Part shown: positions 34,316-43,276 of the stretch, piece after piece | Layout of the letters: every line of letters begins with the position of its first letter | How positions within the stretch are numbered: the stretch's first letter is position 1 | Origin: Zhihengliuella halotolerans | GTDB taxonomy: Bacteria; Actinomycetota; Actinomycetes; Actinomycetales; Micrococcaceae | DNA length: 64,000 nt | NCBI RefSeq assembly: GCF_004217565.1 | Contig: NZ_SHLA01000001.1 | Span: forward strand, 434,001-498,000 | Direction: 5' to 3' | The notes under the pieces: generated by a model | Seen by the model: only the letters and a program-made list of their open reading frames with translations | Told to the model about the DNA's origin: nothing | Databases searched by the model: none | Made by a program: the position numbers and the translations under genes

Positions 34316-34970
34316 CAGCTGTGCGTTGACGTGGTTCGCCGGGCGGGGCGGGTACCGTCCCTTCGGCGACGCGGCGTGTCGGCACGTCTGATACATCCCG
34401 CAGCCGCTTGGTTGCGGCACGAAGAATAGTGGCCCACGGCCGCTTCATCGCCCCGGTCGGACGCCACTGGCTTGTCCTGCTGGTTGCCGGAGCCGTCGAA
34501 AGAGGCGGGCGAGGGTACTCTCGCGTGCCAAGCGCGCGACCCGTTTGGCGGGCACGGCAGCGAGATTCCTGATGTGCCTGCGTCCACCGGGGCAGCATCC
34601 GACTCTTTCTCGCCCCAGTGCCCTAGTGCCCGAGTGCCTGGCTGCCGGCGGCACCAGTTGACGAATAGTCCGTTGTCGGCCCCACTGCGGCCCTTGCTAT
34701 CCCGAGAGGCGTCCAGGGCAGGGCCTGGAAGCGGGTGTCGCTGATGCGCCCTGAGACGTTGCACTGTCAACATTGTTGGCTGCTTCGAGGGACCCGATTC
34801 GAGTGGCAGTCGCCGTCAGCGGGTGCTTCGGACGCGTCCACCGCGTTGTGTGCGGCCTCCGTGCCTCCCTTGTTCCGCCGATAGCAGTCAGCCCGGTGTC
34901 GAAGTCTCGGGATGGCACGGCACCTTCGTTCGCCAAAGGCTTCCGACTGGCGACGAAGCGGCATTTTGCA
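34316..34970. other. Gene-poor stretch before the tetR operon
   Basis: About 650 bases with no convincing coding region on either strand. Short open frames have neither a ribosome-binding site nor recognisable composition. It could be eroded sequence marking the edge of the accessory patch that follows. Confidence 0.5.
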
Positions 34971-34974
34971 TGAA

Positions 34975-34988
34975 ACGAAACGTTCCGT
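34975..34988. promoter_or_regulatory. Likely TetR operator
   Basis: ACGAAACGTTCCGT is an imperfect palindrome centred on AACGTT, 13 bases before the tetR ATG and followed by the AT-rich TATTATATCG. The position fits autorepression of the tetR-MFS-amidohydrolase operon. Confidence 0.5.
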
Positions 34989-35000
34989 ATTATATCGCCT

Positions 35001-35609
35001 ATGACGTATGCCACACATGAACCGTCCGACCCAGGCAATGCCGGGCGGCCGACGGATCAAGACCTGACGCAGCGCATTCTGCTGGCGGCAGCAACGCTCG
35101 TGATCGAGGAGGGCTACAGCGCTCTGAAAATCGAGCACGTCGCCAAGAGGGCGGGATGCGGCAAAGCGGCTGTATATCGTCGCTTCACGGACAAGGGGGC
35201 GCTGGTTGCCGCGGCGATCAAGACACATGTCAGTCTGGGCGACATTCCGGATCGCGGGAATCTCATTGACGATCTCCTGGATCACGCCCTCCAGAATCAG
35301 TCCAACCAGCGCCTTGTCGATGGAAAACGCGCCAGCGGTCAAGGCTTCACGGCCATGTTCGAGCCCGACGTCTACGTTCACCTTTGGGAGGACTTCTTTC
35401 GACTGCGGCGTGATCGCGGTGTAGAGATCATTGATCGCGCTGTTGCGCGAGGTGAGGTCCCGGCGGACATCGACAGGGACCTGGTGCTCGATACTATTGC
35501 CGGGCTCACGATTTACCGGCAATCAATCAAACAGATTCACATCACTGGCGATCAATTTCGTGCAGTTATTTCGGCTCTTGTCGAGAACCCGCCGCGCTAT
35601 CTTCAGTAG
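35001..35609 (+). CDS. TetR/AcrR-family transcriptional regulator
   Basis: The 202-residue protein has the TetR helix-turn-helix at about residues 20-65 (ILLAAATLVIEEGYSALKIEHVAKRAGCGKAAVYRRFTDKGALV), then a helical ligand-binding domain. It precedes an MFS exporter and a peptidase-family amidohydrolase in the same direction, so it probably controls them in response to a transported compound. Codon use is less GC-biased than in most of the window. Confidence 0.9.
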   Translation: MTYATHEPSDPGNAGRPTDQDLTQRILLAAATLVIEEGYSALKIEHVAKRAGCGKAAVYRRFTDKGALVAAAIKTHVSLGDIPDRGNLIDDLLDHALQNQSNQRLVDGKRASGQGFTAMFEPDVYVHLWEDFFRLRRDRGVEIIDRAVARGEVPADIDRDLVLDTIAGLTIYRQSIKQIHITGDQFRAVISALVENPPRYLQ

Positions 35610-35659
35610 TTCTCCCTATTCCATCACGGCAATCGGACCGCACCTCATGACGGAGAATC

Positions 35660-37146
35660 ATGTTAGAAAACACTCATCTTGGTCGAATTCAACCGCAGAA
35701 GAATCCGCGCGCCGTCGTCGGCTTTCTTATTTTCTGCGAGCTAGCCAGTGGATTCGTGCAGGGATACTATCCACCGCTCCTGGCCAAGATTGCTGATCAC
35801 CTCGGTACCACCGATGCGGACATTACCTGGTTCCTCACGGTGCAGACCCTCGCTGCGGCTGTCTTTGTTCCTTTGATGTCGAGGCTGGGGGACCTTTTCG
35901 GTCATCGACGCGTATTGCGAATCGCCATTATCTCCGTGCTGATCGGAACGATCGTGACGGCGCTCTTGCCCAGCTACCCTTTGGTGCTGGTTGCCCGAGT
36001 TCTCGTGGGCCCGCTTGCCGTGTGGCTGCCGCTTGAGATTGCGCTAGTGCACGGCCGAATTTCAGGCGAGTCGGCACGGAAGGCCATCGGACTCCTCGTT
36101 TCATTCCTCACCGGTGGGCCATCCTCGGCACGGTTTCCGCCGGCATCGTCGATTCGGTCTCACCGTCACTGTCGGCGACACTGGCTTTGCCCGTCGTGCT
36201 TGTCGCCATCAGCGCGTACGCGGTGTTCTTCAAAGTTCCGGAATCGAACTCCCGGAGCAGAGGGAGGATCGATGCGATTGGTTTCATCGGTCTGGCGGTC
36301 GCGATGGTACTTCTCCTGAGCGGGCTCCGGCTCGCGTCAAGTGAGGGCTTTGGATCGTTGTCGACGATTGCATCGCTGGCCGCAGCTTTGCTCGTCTTTA
36401 CCACCTGGGTGCTCTGGGAGTTGCGTGTGAGCTCTCCTGCGGTCGACGTACGGCTTATCGTTTCGCGTCGACTCGGACCGATATATCTGACAGGATTCTT
36501 GTTTGGGATGGTGGTTTTTGGTGGACAGGCGCCGCTTTCCACGTTCTTGGCGGCCGATCCGGCGGCGACAGGGTACGGTTTCGAAGCCACTCCGAGCACG
36601 GTCTCAGGTGTGTTGGCCCTGATCACGCTGCTAGCCACCGTGGGTGGCGCATCTTTTGCCTATCTCGCCAAATTGATTGGCATCCGCACAGTCTTGATTC
36701 TCGGGGCAGTCCTCGCAGCTGCAGCCAATCTTGCGCAAACCGTCTTTCATGCCGAACTTTGGCACCTTTGGCTGACCTCTGGGGTTTCTGGTATCGGAAT
36801 GGGACTTCTCCTCGGAGCGCTCCCGGCCCTCCTCGCAGAACGAGCCCCCCAGGACCAAACGGGTATTGCCACGGGTGTCTACAACTCGCTCCGAACGCTC
36901 GGAGGAGCTGCTGCTGGGGCCATCTTCGGTCTGATCCTGTCAGTGTTTGCAGCAGCCGACGGCAGGTTCGCGGCGATCGAGGGATACATCACTATCTGGA
37001 CCATCAGCGGACTTGCCTTCATCGGTGCGGTGGTGTGCTTGCTCATGCTCGAATCTGATCGACCGTCGAACGAACCAAGCCCTCCTGAATTTCACCCTGA
37101 AAAGGCTGGCTCCAGCGGGTTCAACAATGACAAGGATGCGTTATGA
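35660..37146 (+). pseudogene. MFS transporter (14-helix drug-exporter type), frameshifted
   Basis: Two frames together encode one MFS protein of about 495 residues. The first (ATG 35660, GGAG upstream) covers the first helices and motif A (SRLGDLFGHRRVLRIAI) up to GLLVSFLTGG near 36115. The rest continues in another frame as AILGTVSAGIVDSV through to 37146. The switch lies at GGTGGGCC (36113-36120), where one extra base would restore a continuous gene. In the first frame translation ends at 36319. About 14 membrane helices can be counted across both parts, as in DHA2-type exporters. Either the gene is inactive or the base call is wrong. The end overlaps the next start by four bases. Confidence 0.8.
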
Positions 37147-38390
37147 CTACTAACAGACTCAATGAAATACGGCCTGGAACCACGGAACCCGGTTCGGCAA
37201 TTCCGGACTTCGCAGCGGAGGCCAACCACCTGCTTCCCGAGCTTGTCGCGCTCCGCAGAGCGATCCACGCTGACCCTGAACTCGGGCTCGATCTACCGCG
37301 CACGCAGAGAAGGGTGCTCGACACGATTTCTGACCTGGGGCTCGAGCTCACTCTCGGTCAACGAACAACATCGATCGTCGCACTTCTGCGTGGTGCCCTA
37401 CCGGGGCCGACCATCGTACTTCGCGGTGACATGGACGCGCTTCCGATCCGCGAGGCTACGAACCTCGACTTCTCCTCGACCAACGGCAACATGCACGCGT
37501 GTGGTCATGACCTCCATACGGCCGGTCTAGTGGGCGCGGCTCGGCTGCTTTCAGCCCACCGTGACGTCCTTCCTGGAAACGTCATTTTCATGTTTCAACC
37601 GGGCGAAGAGGGCCATGGGGGAGCGAAGGTCATGCTCGAGGAAGGGCTCCTGGACGTCGCGGGCGAAAGACCTGTTGCGGCCTACGCCATTCACGTCGCC
37701 CCCGGGCCAAAGGGGGTCTTCGCCACGCGCTCGGGGGCAATTTGCGCCGGATCCAATGAATTGGAAGTTGTGATTACCGGTCGTGGCGGACACGGCTCCC
37801 AACCTCATCAGACGATAGACCCGGTCCCTGTGGCGGCTGAACTTGTCATGGCTCTGCAGACGTTCGTTACACGCAGATTCGACGCTTTCGATCCGGTTAT
37901 TCTGTCCGTGACCCGGCTTGATACGGGGGCGGGCGCGCTCAACGTTATTCCGGAACAGGCACGGATCGCGGCAACCGTTCGTTCGTTGTCGGCTACTTCG
38001 CTGGAACGCCTGAAGATCGAGCTGCCCCGCCTCGTTGACGGCATCGCGCAAGCCCACGGATGCAGTGCCACCATGGACTTCACTGTGCTCTATCCCGTCA
38101 CAACGAATGATCCATCGACAACGCAGTCGACCATGGACGACTTGCGGGTCGCTTTCGGTAATGGCCGTGTCATGGAGATGGAAACACCAATGATGGGATC
38201 CGAGGACTTTTCCTTTGTTCTCGACGAGGTGCCGGGGACTTTCATCGCGATGCTGACTTCGCCGGACGGAACGGATCCGTCGACGGTCGAGTTCAATCAT
38301 TCGCCACGCGTTATCTTTGATGACAGTGTTCTCGGAGATCAAGCGGCGGCGCTCGCGACGGTTGCCTATCAACGGCTCGTGCGGCAGTGA
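37143..38390 (+). CDS. M20-family amidohydrolase (hippurate / N-acyl-amino-acid hydrolase type)
   Basis: The 415-residue enzyme has the M20D pattern: LRRAIHADPELGLD, VLRGDMDALPIRE, the metal-binding NMHACGHDLHTA, MFQPGEEGHGGAKVMLEEG, a dimerisation domain with GRGGHGSQPHQTIDPVPVAAELV, and MMGSEDFSF near the end. It hydrolyses an N-acyl amino acid or related amide. Its ATG overlaps the exporter stop codon, and it shares an operon with tetR and the MFS gene, suggesting removal of an acylated amino-acid-like compound. Confidence 0.92.
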   Translation: MTTNRLNEIRPGTTEPGSAIPDFAAEANHLLPELVALRRAIHADPELGLDLPRTQRRVLDTISDLGLELTLGQRTTSIVALLRGALPGPTIVLRGDMDALPIREATNLDFSSTNGNMHACGHDLHTAGLVGAARLLSAHRDVLPGNVIFMFQPGEEGHGGAKVMLEEGLLDVAGERPVAAYAIHVAPGPKGVFATRSGAICAGSNELEVVITGRGGHGSQPHQTIDPVPVAAELVMALQTFVTRRFDAFDPVILSVTRLDTGAGALNVIPEQARIAATVRSLSATSLERLKIELPRLVDGIAQAHGCSATMDFTVLYPVTTNDPSTTQSTMDDLRVAFGNGRVMEMETPMMGSEDFSFVLDEVPGTFIAMLTSPDGTDPSTVEFNHSPRVIFDDSVLGDQAAALATVAYQRLVRQ

Positions 38391-38498
38391 TGCTCTGATG
38401 GGGCACAGCCTAGAAATGAAGGGCCTTGTCGACTGATATAGCGCGTTGGGATGTCTTCCCGACTGTGGCTGTGAAACGGGTGTCGCGACGGTGCAAGA

Positions 38499-38554
38499 CG
38501 AGGACCTCCGGTCTCGAGGCGTTCTCCACGCCCACGATCATCCGGAGGTCCTCG
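38499..38554. repeat. Perfect 13-bp inverted repeat, 30-bp spacer
   Basis: CGAGGACCTCCGG at 38499-38511 is the reverse complement of CCGGAGGTCCTCG at 38542-38554. It lies about 110 bases after the amidohydrolase gene. The long spacer makes a simple terminator less likely. Confidence 0.6.
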
Positions 38555-38911
38555 TGTCGAAGGAAGGCCTCAGATCGTCCGCGAGACGAGCTCGAAGTGC
38601 GTGCCCCGCGGCAGGACTAAATGTTCCTGAGTGCGGCAACCGAAGACTATCTACACCTGGTCAACTACGAGGTCCACGCGGGCGATAAGCAAGGAGGCCC
38701 CGACGGGATTCTGGGCTCACGTGGATTGGCCCGACGTCTCGCACGCGTGCACGGTGTCACTGGTCATGACCCACCACGACACGGCCCGGGGGTTTGGCAT
38801 AGAACGAACGAGAATCTTCATCTATCCCGGGTCCGCGTTCAAGAGGGCTCTCCCGATCGACCGCATCTGCAACATCCAAGCGAAGAACAACGAGATTGCT
38901 CGTTGAATGGA

Positions 38912-38952
38912 GACTCGGCGGCTCTAAGTGCGGGCAGCCGAGCCGCCGAGTC
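38912..38952. terminator. Perfect 13-bp stem hairpin before the Tat-exported protein gene end
   Basis: GACTCGGCGGCTC and GAGCCGCCGAGTC flank a 15-base loop, ten bases beyond the stop of the leftward gene. It is the likely terminator of that gene. Confidence 0.7.
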
Positions 38953-38961
38953 CCTGTGAAA

Positions 38962-39675
38962 CTAGGCCGTTGCCGAGCCGTAGTACATGTCCCCGGAGAT
39001 TGTGCCTGCGGGTCCTGGGGTTGAAGTTGTTACAGGAGTTATGGTGAAAATCGGCTTTGGAGTGCCAAGCCCGGTGTCCACGGGACGCCGGGACGTGCCG
39101 AAGCTGTAAGCAATGGTCGGGCCGCCGCTTGCGATTGAGCTTCCCAGTTCGTAGATAGTGAGATCTCGGCTTGCAGTCAACTTTACTTCGTAGGTGAATC
39201 CGCCAGCGCCGTCGGGAACGATCGTCGTTTGAGCCGATGAAGCGACGGAGTCGTACGACGACCACGTACCAAACGTCGCACGGCAGTCACGCACGGTCCG
39301 CGAAAGGGGATCTGACGTGCGTGTTACGAAATAGTCGTAGTTGACCTCTTGCGCGGTAATGGCGGCAGCAGCCGCCAACTGGGCCTCTTCCTCAGTGGCG
39401 AACGGGCCGCCGCCAAGTGTCTGATCCCAAGTTTCAACATATACCCAAGGCAGGGTGTCCAGGATTGCGGGCGTCCGGTCGTAGATCGACCAGCGCCAAC
39501 CGGGCACATTGGCCGGACTGAGACCAGCGCGATTGCCGATCATGCCTGCGGATAGTCCGGCCTGTTCGTCGATTCCGGTCGAAGCCGAGCTTGCCGGCGC
39601 TGCGACAGACAATGCGATCGCGGGTGCAGTCCAAGCGGCCACAGTTAGTGTTGATCGGCGAGACACTTTACTCAT
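38962..39675 (-). CDS. Predicted Tat-exported protein of unknown function
   Basis: The 237-residue protein begins MSKVSRRSTLTVAAWTAPAIALSVAAPASSAS, a twin-arginine-like signal common in actinobacterial surface proteins. The mature part is Thr/Ser/Gly-rich and predicted beta, with one DWDQTLGGGPFATEEEAQLAAAAA-like helical section and a single cysteine. I do not recognise the domain. A 15-base sequence upstream (39741-39755) is repeated exactly upstream of the lipoprotein gene at 43066. Confidence 0.75.
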   Translation of the reverse strand: MSKVSRRSTLTVAAWTAPAIALSVAAPASSASTGIDEQAGLSAGMIGNRAGLSPANVPGWRWSIYDRTPAILDTLPWVYVETWDQTLGGGPFATEEEAQLAAAAAITAQEVNYDYFVTRTSDPLSRTVRDCRATFGTWSSYDSVASSAQTTIVPDGAGGFTYEVKLTASRDLTIYELGSSIASGGPTIAYSFGTSRRPVDTGLGTPKPIFTITPVTTSTPGPAGTISGDMYYGSATA

Positions 39676-40121
39676 ATTGTTATCCGTATTCTGTGAATGT
39701 TGTCATCTTGGACTGTTGATGCACTTTCCAATCACAGAGTAGCCTAACCGGTTCGGTCAAGGAAGTTCCTATTTGCGCACAATCAGGGAATTTCCGATGG
39801 AGCGGACTCTGGCACTTTGATGCCATCCGTGAGTGACAGACCTGATGCGGACTTCTAGACCTCCTGCGAAAGGGCACAACTGTGGTCGAAGTAACAGCAT
39901 CACCATTCAGCATTTGCGCAAGATCACCGACGGCCTGGGGGCCACGTCGGGCCCGATGACCCGTTCGAAGAGTTTGAACGCGAGATCCGGCGCACCGGTC
40001 TTGCCGTGATTCTCCCAATCCGCCTGGCCGCCGCCCATCCAGCTCAATCGGCCCCGGGTTCTCTCCCGACGATCGCTCCCAGAACAGCAGCCCGCGTGAA
40101 CTAGGGGCCGGCGCCTGCCTA
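39676..40121. other. Intergenic stretch, possible gene remnant
   Basis: These 446 bases lie between two leftward genes. The half next to the Tat-protein gene holds its upstream region including the shared 15-mer. On the minus strand, bases about 40045-39907 read GKTGAPDLAFKLFERVIGPDVAPRPSV in one frame, which looks protein-like but has no start or ribosome-binding site; it may be a remnant. Confidence 0.4.
39741..39755 (-). promoter_or_regulatory. Shared 15-mer, copy 1
   Basis: CGAACCGGTTAGGCT on the coding strand, with the palindromic core AACCGGTT, lies 65 bases before the Tat-exported protein start. An identical copy is upstream of 43066. Confidence 0.5.
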
Positions 40122-41372
40122 CTAGACCGGCTCGACGTTGATGGCCACGCGCCAATCGCCGATGCGCGTGAGGATCAGCGTCGCCTTGCCCTTGGCCTTC
40201 CGGCCCGAGCCGGCCAGCAGGATCTTGCGCAACTCCTCCGGGGTGACGTCGACGCCGCGCTTCTTGATGTCGAGGACGCCGATCCCGTTGTCCTTCACCC
40301 ACCGCTTGAGCGATTTGATGTTGTACGGCATCACGTCGAGCACCTTGTAAGCGCGCGCGAACGGGGTCTGCTCGGCCGTCTCCGCGGTGAAGTACGCGAT
40401 GTGCGGGTCCAGCAGGTGGCCGCCGACGAGGAACATCGCCTCGCGCACGAGTCCCGCGCGGATCACGGCGCCGTCCGGCTCGTACAGGTAGTCGCGGATT
40501 TCGGAGATCTCCGGCTCGGCGGGAACGTCGTCGTGCTTCTCGCTCGTGAGCTCGGCGGCACCGTCAGCCGACAGCACAAGTGCCGCGCGCTTGACTCCGG
40601 GGCGCGCCAGCGGCCCGAACCACAGGGCGACCTCGGTGACGGAACCCTCGACGGAGACCCACTGGGCCTCGCAATCCTCGGGGATCGACTCGTGCGGGAT
40701 GCCGGGGCCGAGCTTCACACCGACGGGCAGGCCGGCGTTCGAGAGGCTCTCTACATAAGACAGGGGCGGGCTGAACGCCTCCGGGTCGAAAACGCGCGAC
40801 GTGCCCGAGGTGCTGGTCGTGCGGCGGGCCGGGTCGAGCCACACCGCGTCGAAGCCCTCGAGATCGAATTCGGTGGCGTCGCCCTGCACCACGCGGGCGT
40901 TCGGCCACGGCATGAGGTTGACGGTCGCGGCGGCCGCGGTGGTCTCATCCAGTTCGACGGCGGTGACGTCCAGTTCCAGCGTCGCCATCGCCATCGCGTC
41001 CGCGCCCAGGCCGCAGCCGAGGTCCGCGACGCGTTTAAAGCCTGCCTTCACGAACCGCTGCGCGTGCAGCGCGGCGACGCTCATGCGTGTCGCCTGTTCC
41101 AGGCCCGCGCGGGTGAGCATCATGTGCTCGGCGAACGGCCCGAACTTCATACCCGCCAAGGCGCGCAGTCGCGCCTGATGCACGACGGCGGTCACGACCT
41201 CGGGATCGTGCCCCGCCTTGCGCAGGGCGAGGTTGGTGGCGAGGGCCGCGTCCTCGGTCATGGCCGCGTCGGCGGGCAGCGACTCGAGCAGGCCGAAGCC
41301 CTCCGACGTCAGGACGGGGGCGAGGTTCTCGACGGACTGATTCGCGTCGGCGCGCTGCGGGGTGGGGGCCAT
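40122..41372 (-). CDS. Class I SAM-dependent methyltransferase with THUMP-like C-terminal domain
   Basis: The 416-residue protein has a Rossmann methyltransferase core: VADLGCGLGADAMAMATLELDVTAVELDETTA binds SAM and AVWLDPARRTTS follows. An extra C-terminal THUMP-like domain contains VLDVMPYNIKSLKRWVKDNGIGVLDIKKRGVDVTPEELRK. An upstream GTG two codons earlier (41378) is possible. Members of this widespread family are presumed RNA methyltransferases, but the target is not established. Confidence 0.88.
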   Translation of the reverse strand: MAPTPQRADANQSVENLAPVLTSEGFGLLESLPADAAMTEDAALATNLALRKAGHDPEVVTAVVHQARLRALAGMKFGPFAEHMMLTRAGLEQATRMSVAALHAQRFVKAGFKRVADLGCGLGADAMAMATLELDVTAVELDETTAAAATVNLMPWPNARVVQGDATEFDLEGFDAVWLDPARRTTSTSGTSRVFDPEAFSPPLSYVESLSNAGLPVGVKLGPGIPHESIPEDCEAQWVSVEGSVTEVALWFGPLARPGVKRAALVLSADGAAELTSEKHDDVPAEPEISEIRDYLYEPDGAVIRAGLVREAMFLVGGHLLDPHIAYFTAETAEQTPFARAYKVLDVMPYNIKSLKRWVKDNGIGVLDIKKRGVDVTPEELRKILLAGSGRKAKGKATLILTRIGDWRVAINVEPV

Positions 41373-41472
41373 GTACACCAGCGTATCGGGTGGACTCAGC
41401 GAGAGGGGAGCCCGTGCTTCTCGTCGACGGGAGTATCCACTGGTCCGCCACGGCCTCGCGACCTGAGGGCTA

Positions 41473-42450
41473 CTACTCCTCTTCCCAAGGCGGAGTTTTC
41501 AGGAACGGCGAATCGCAGGCCCAGCCCTCGGGGTGTTCGATGCAGTCGGCCGAGACGTTGCGGGTCTCGCGTTTCCAGATGCTGTTGATCTTCGGCTCGC
41601 TCGGTACCGAGGCCACACCGGAGATCGGGATCCAGCCGGAGTCGCCGTAGCGGAATTCGCCGGTGTAGACCGTGGTCAGGTTGACCTCGTAGTTGCCGGT
41701 CTCTTCGTAGATGTTGTCCGTGTAGGTCCGGTACTCGTACGGATCTGCGTCATCGGGCCTGGCGTCGCCGGCATGAGAGGTTGTGCGGTGGTTCCCGTCG
41801 CCGTAGTTCCACTGGTACTCGATCGGCGTGGCGCGGACCTCAACGACGGTGCCGAGCACAGTGGTATCGAGCATGTGCACCTGACTGTCGGCCCACTGGT
41901 TGACCCTCTGACGGATCAGCGCGATGCCGTACTCCTCGTGCCCCTCGACGGGTGACTCGAACACGATCTCCGACGACGGAATCGGCAACGACCGAAACTC
42001 GTTCGTCGTTACCGTGACGACCTCCTCAGGCGCGTCCGCATCAACGATGAGTGGCGAACTATCCGACAGACACGCGACTCCCGGCGTCAGCGAACCTTCT
42101 GGGTTCTCACGAGTGTGGTGACGTATCTGGTAAAAGCTCTCGCCCTCATCACAGCGGGCGCTCGCACTAGCATGACAATCGTCTGATTCTTCGCCGGTTA
42201 GGTTGGATCTATCTCTGCAGTACGGGACATAGGTTTCCCATTCTGTAGCTCGCTCAGGGACTGGATTTGAGGCGCTGTTCTCGCCGTTTGAGCCCCCACC
42301 ACCACCGTCGCCGCTCTCGCTATCCTCCCCCTCGAATAGCCACTCGCCCTCGCCCGCGGCGCCATTGAGAGAAGCGAATGACGTACCCACAACGGCACTC
42401 AGGGGAATCGTGAGTGCCAGCGCTGCAATCATTAGTTGTGAACTAGTCAT
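41473..42450 (-). CDS. Secreted PKD-like protein
   Basis: The 325-residue protein has a Sec signal (MIAALALTIPLSAVVGTSFAS), then an acidic Gly/Ser-rich stretch. A cysteine-containing region with YCRDRSNLTGEESDDCHASASARCDEGE follows, and then a PKD-like beta-sandwich (IEYQWNYGDGNHRTTSHAG...YEYRTYTDNIYEETGNYEV). The end has a Cys pair (SADCIEHPEGWACDSP). Its start overlaps the end of the upstream lipoprotein gene by eight bases, so the two are co-translated and probably act together at the surface. Confidence 0.8.
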   Translation of the reverse strand: MTSSQLMIAALALTIPLSAVVGTSFASLNGAAGEGEWLFEGEDSESGDGGGGGSNGENSASNPVPERATEWETYVPYCRDRSNLTGEESDDCHASASARCDEGESFYQIRHHTRENPEGSLTPGVACLSDSSPLIVDADAPEEVVTVTTNEFRSLPIPSSEIVFESPVEGHEEYGIALIRQRVNQWADSQVHMLDTTVLGTVVEVRATPIEYQWNYGDGNHRTTSHAGDARPDDADPYEYRTYTDNIYEETGNYEVNLTTVYTGEFRYGDSGWIPISGVASVPSEPKINSIWKRETRNVSADCIEHPEGWACDSPFLKTPPWEEE

Positions 42451-43066
42451 CTGGCTGTTCCCAGAGATCTATCTTGCTAGCGACCCAGCCATCGCCGTCA
42501 TGATACGCGCGCATCTCATAGTCATAATCGTCAGGATCGAATACCTGCGATTCATCTACGTCACCTTCGGCGGTGTAGACCGTTCCCTTCATCTGCTTCA
42601 GGGTGAAGTTCCCCTGATACAGCCCTCCTTCGAGCTCCGCCATGTTCGTAAAGAAAGACGATGGTACGACGTCACCTCCATCGATCCACCCGTCCGCTTC
42701 ATAGATTTCTTTGATCCCCAGCTCGTGATTGAGGCAGTAGACGCATCTATCGTCGGAAACGTCCATCATCAGTTCCACGTCGCCAGTGGCAAGCGCGTAA
42801 TTATGGGCATCAAACCAGTACTCGACGAAGGCTTCGAAGCCAGCCACTGAGAACTCCGTGGCCAGTTCCGGCATCTGCGGGGGTTCCAGATTCTCTGCCG
42901 GGGAGGTGCTCGTGGCCGGTTTCGGCGTGGGAGGAGCGCTGCTCGTCGGCGCCGCCGATGTGGGGGATGGCGACTCGGAGGGCTCCGGCGTCGTACCGGA
43001 ACACCCGGCCAACGCCAACGCGAGGAGACCTGCGAACACGACGGACGCGGGACTGAACTGTTTCAC
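42443..43066 (-). CDS. DUF6318-type lipoprotein
   Basis: The 207-residue protein has a lipoprotein signal (MKQFSPASVVFAGLLALALAGC, lipid at C22) and a long Ser/Thr/Pro-rich linker. Its domain (MPELATEFSVAGFEAFVEYWFDAHNYALATGDVELMMDVSDDRCVYC) matches the actinobacterial DUF6318 pattern, with a conserved C-x2-C. The function is unknown. It heads a two-gene operon with the PKD-like protein and is divergent from the type VII-like operon, 210 bases away. Confidence 0.8.
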   Translation of the reverse strand: MKQFSPASVVFAGLLALALAGCSGTTPEPSESPSPTSAAPTSSAPPTPKPATSTSPAENLEPPQMPELATEFSVAGFEAFVEYWFDAHNYALATGDVELMMDVSDDRCVYCLNHELGIKEIYEADGWIDGGDVVPSSFFTNMAELEGGLYQGNFTLKQMKGTVYTAEGDVDESQVFDPDDYDYEMRAYHDGDGWVASKIDLWEQPDD

Positions 43067-43109
43067 TGACGACTGCCTCTCGTATGCCCCAACTCACTCT
43101 CAAGAAAAG

Positions 43110-43124
43110 AGCCTAACCGGTTCG
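43110..43124 (-). promoter_or_regulatory. Shared 15-mer, copy 2
   Basis: This is the second exact copy of CGAACCGGTTAGGCT, 43 bases before the DUF6318 lipoprotein start and in the same orientation as copy 1. TTAGGCT could serve as a -10-like element, and AACCGGTT as an operator core. Confidence 0.5.
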
Positions 43125-43276
43125 TCCACTCGCCGCATGAGATATCCACAGGGTGACGAGTCGCGAGGCGACGAGGATCTGACGCGACCAGACGCCCGAA
43201 GATTCGATCTGTGGATAACTCCGGGGTGCCGGTGCGGCCGGTCGGTAGCATGGTGCCGCAGTGGAGAGGGGTTCAG

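Larger units (their letters stand above)
38391..38961. other. Gene-poor stretch with two strong inverted repeats
   Basis: No gene is supported in these 571 bases. Two overlapping rightward frames of about 90-110 codons (near 38621-38959) have no ribosome-binding site or recognisable family and may be decayed sequence. Two perfect 13-bp inverted repeats are listed separately. Confidence 0.5.

Noticed and set aside
34246-34773. 175-codon leftward frame after the shikimate-dehydrogenase-like gene.
   Set aside because: It has no ribosome-binding site, a low-complexity sequence and overlap with a supported gene.
34767-35522. 251-codon leftward frame over tetR.
   Set aside because: It is antisense to a clear TetR regulator with a normal helix-turn-helix.
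38621-38959. Two overlapping small frames, one with FWAHVDWPDVSHACTVSLVM.
   Set aside because: Neither has a convincing start or recognisable family; reported only as possible decayed sequence.
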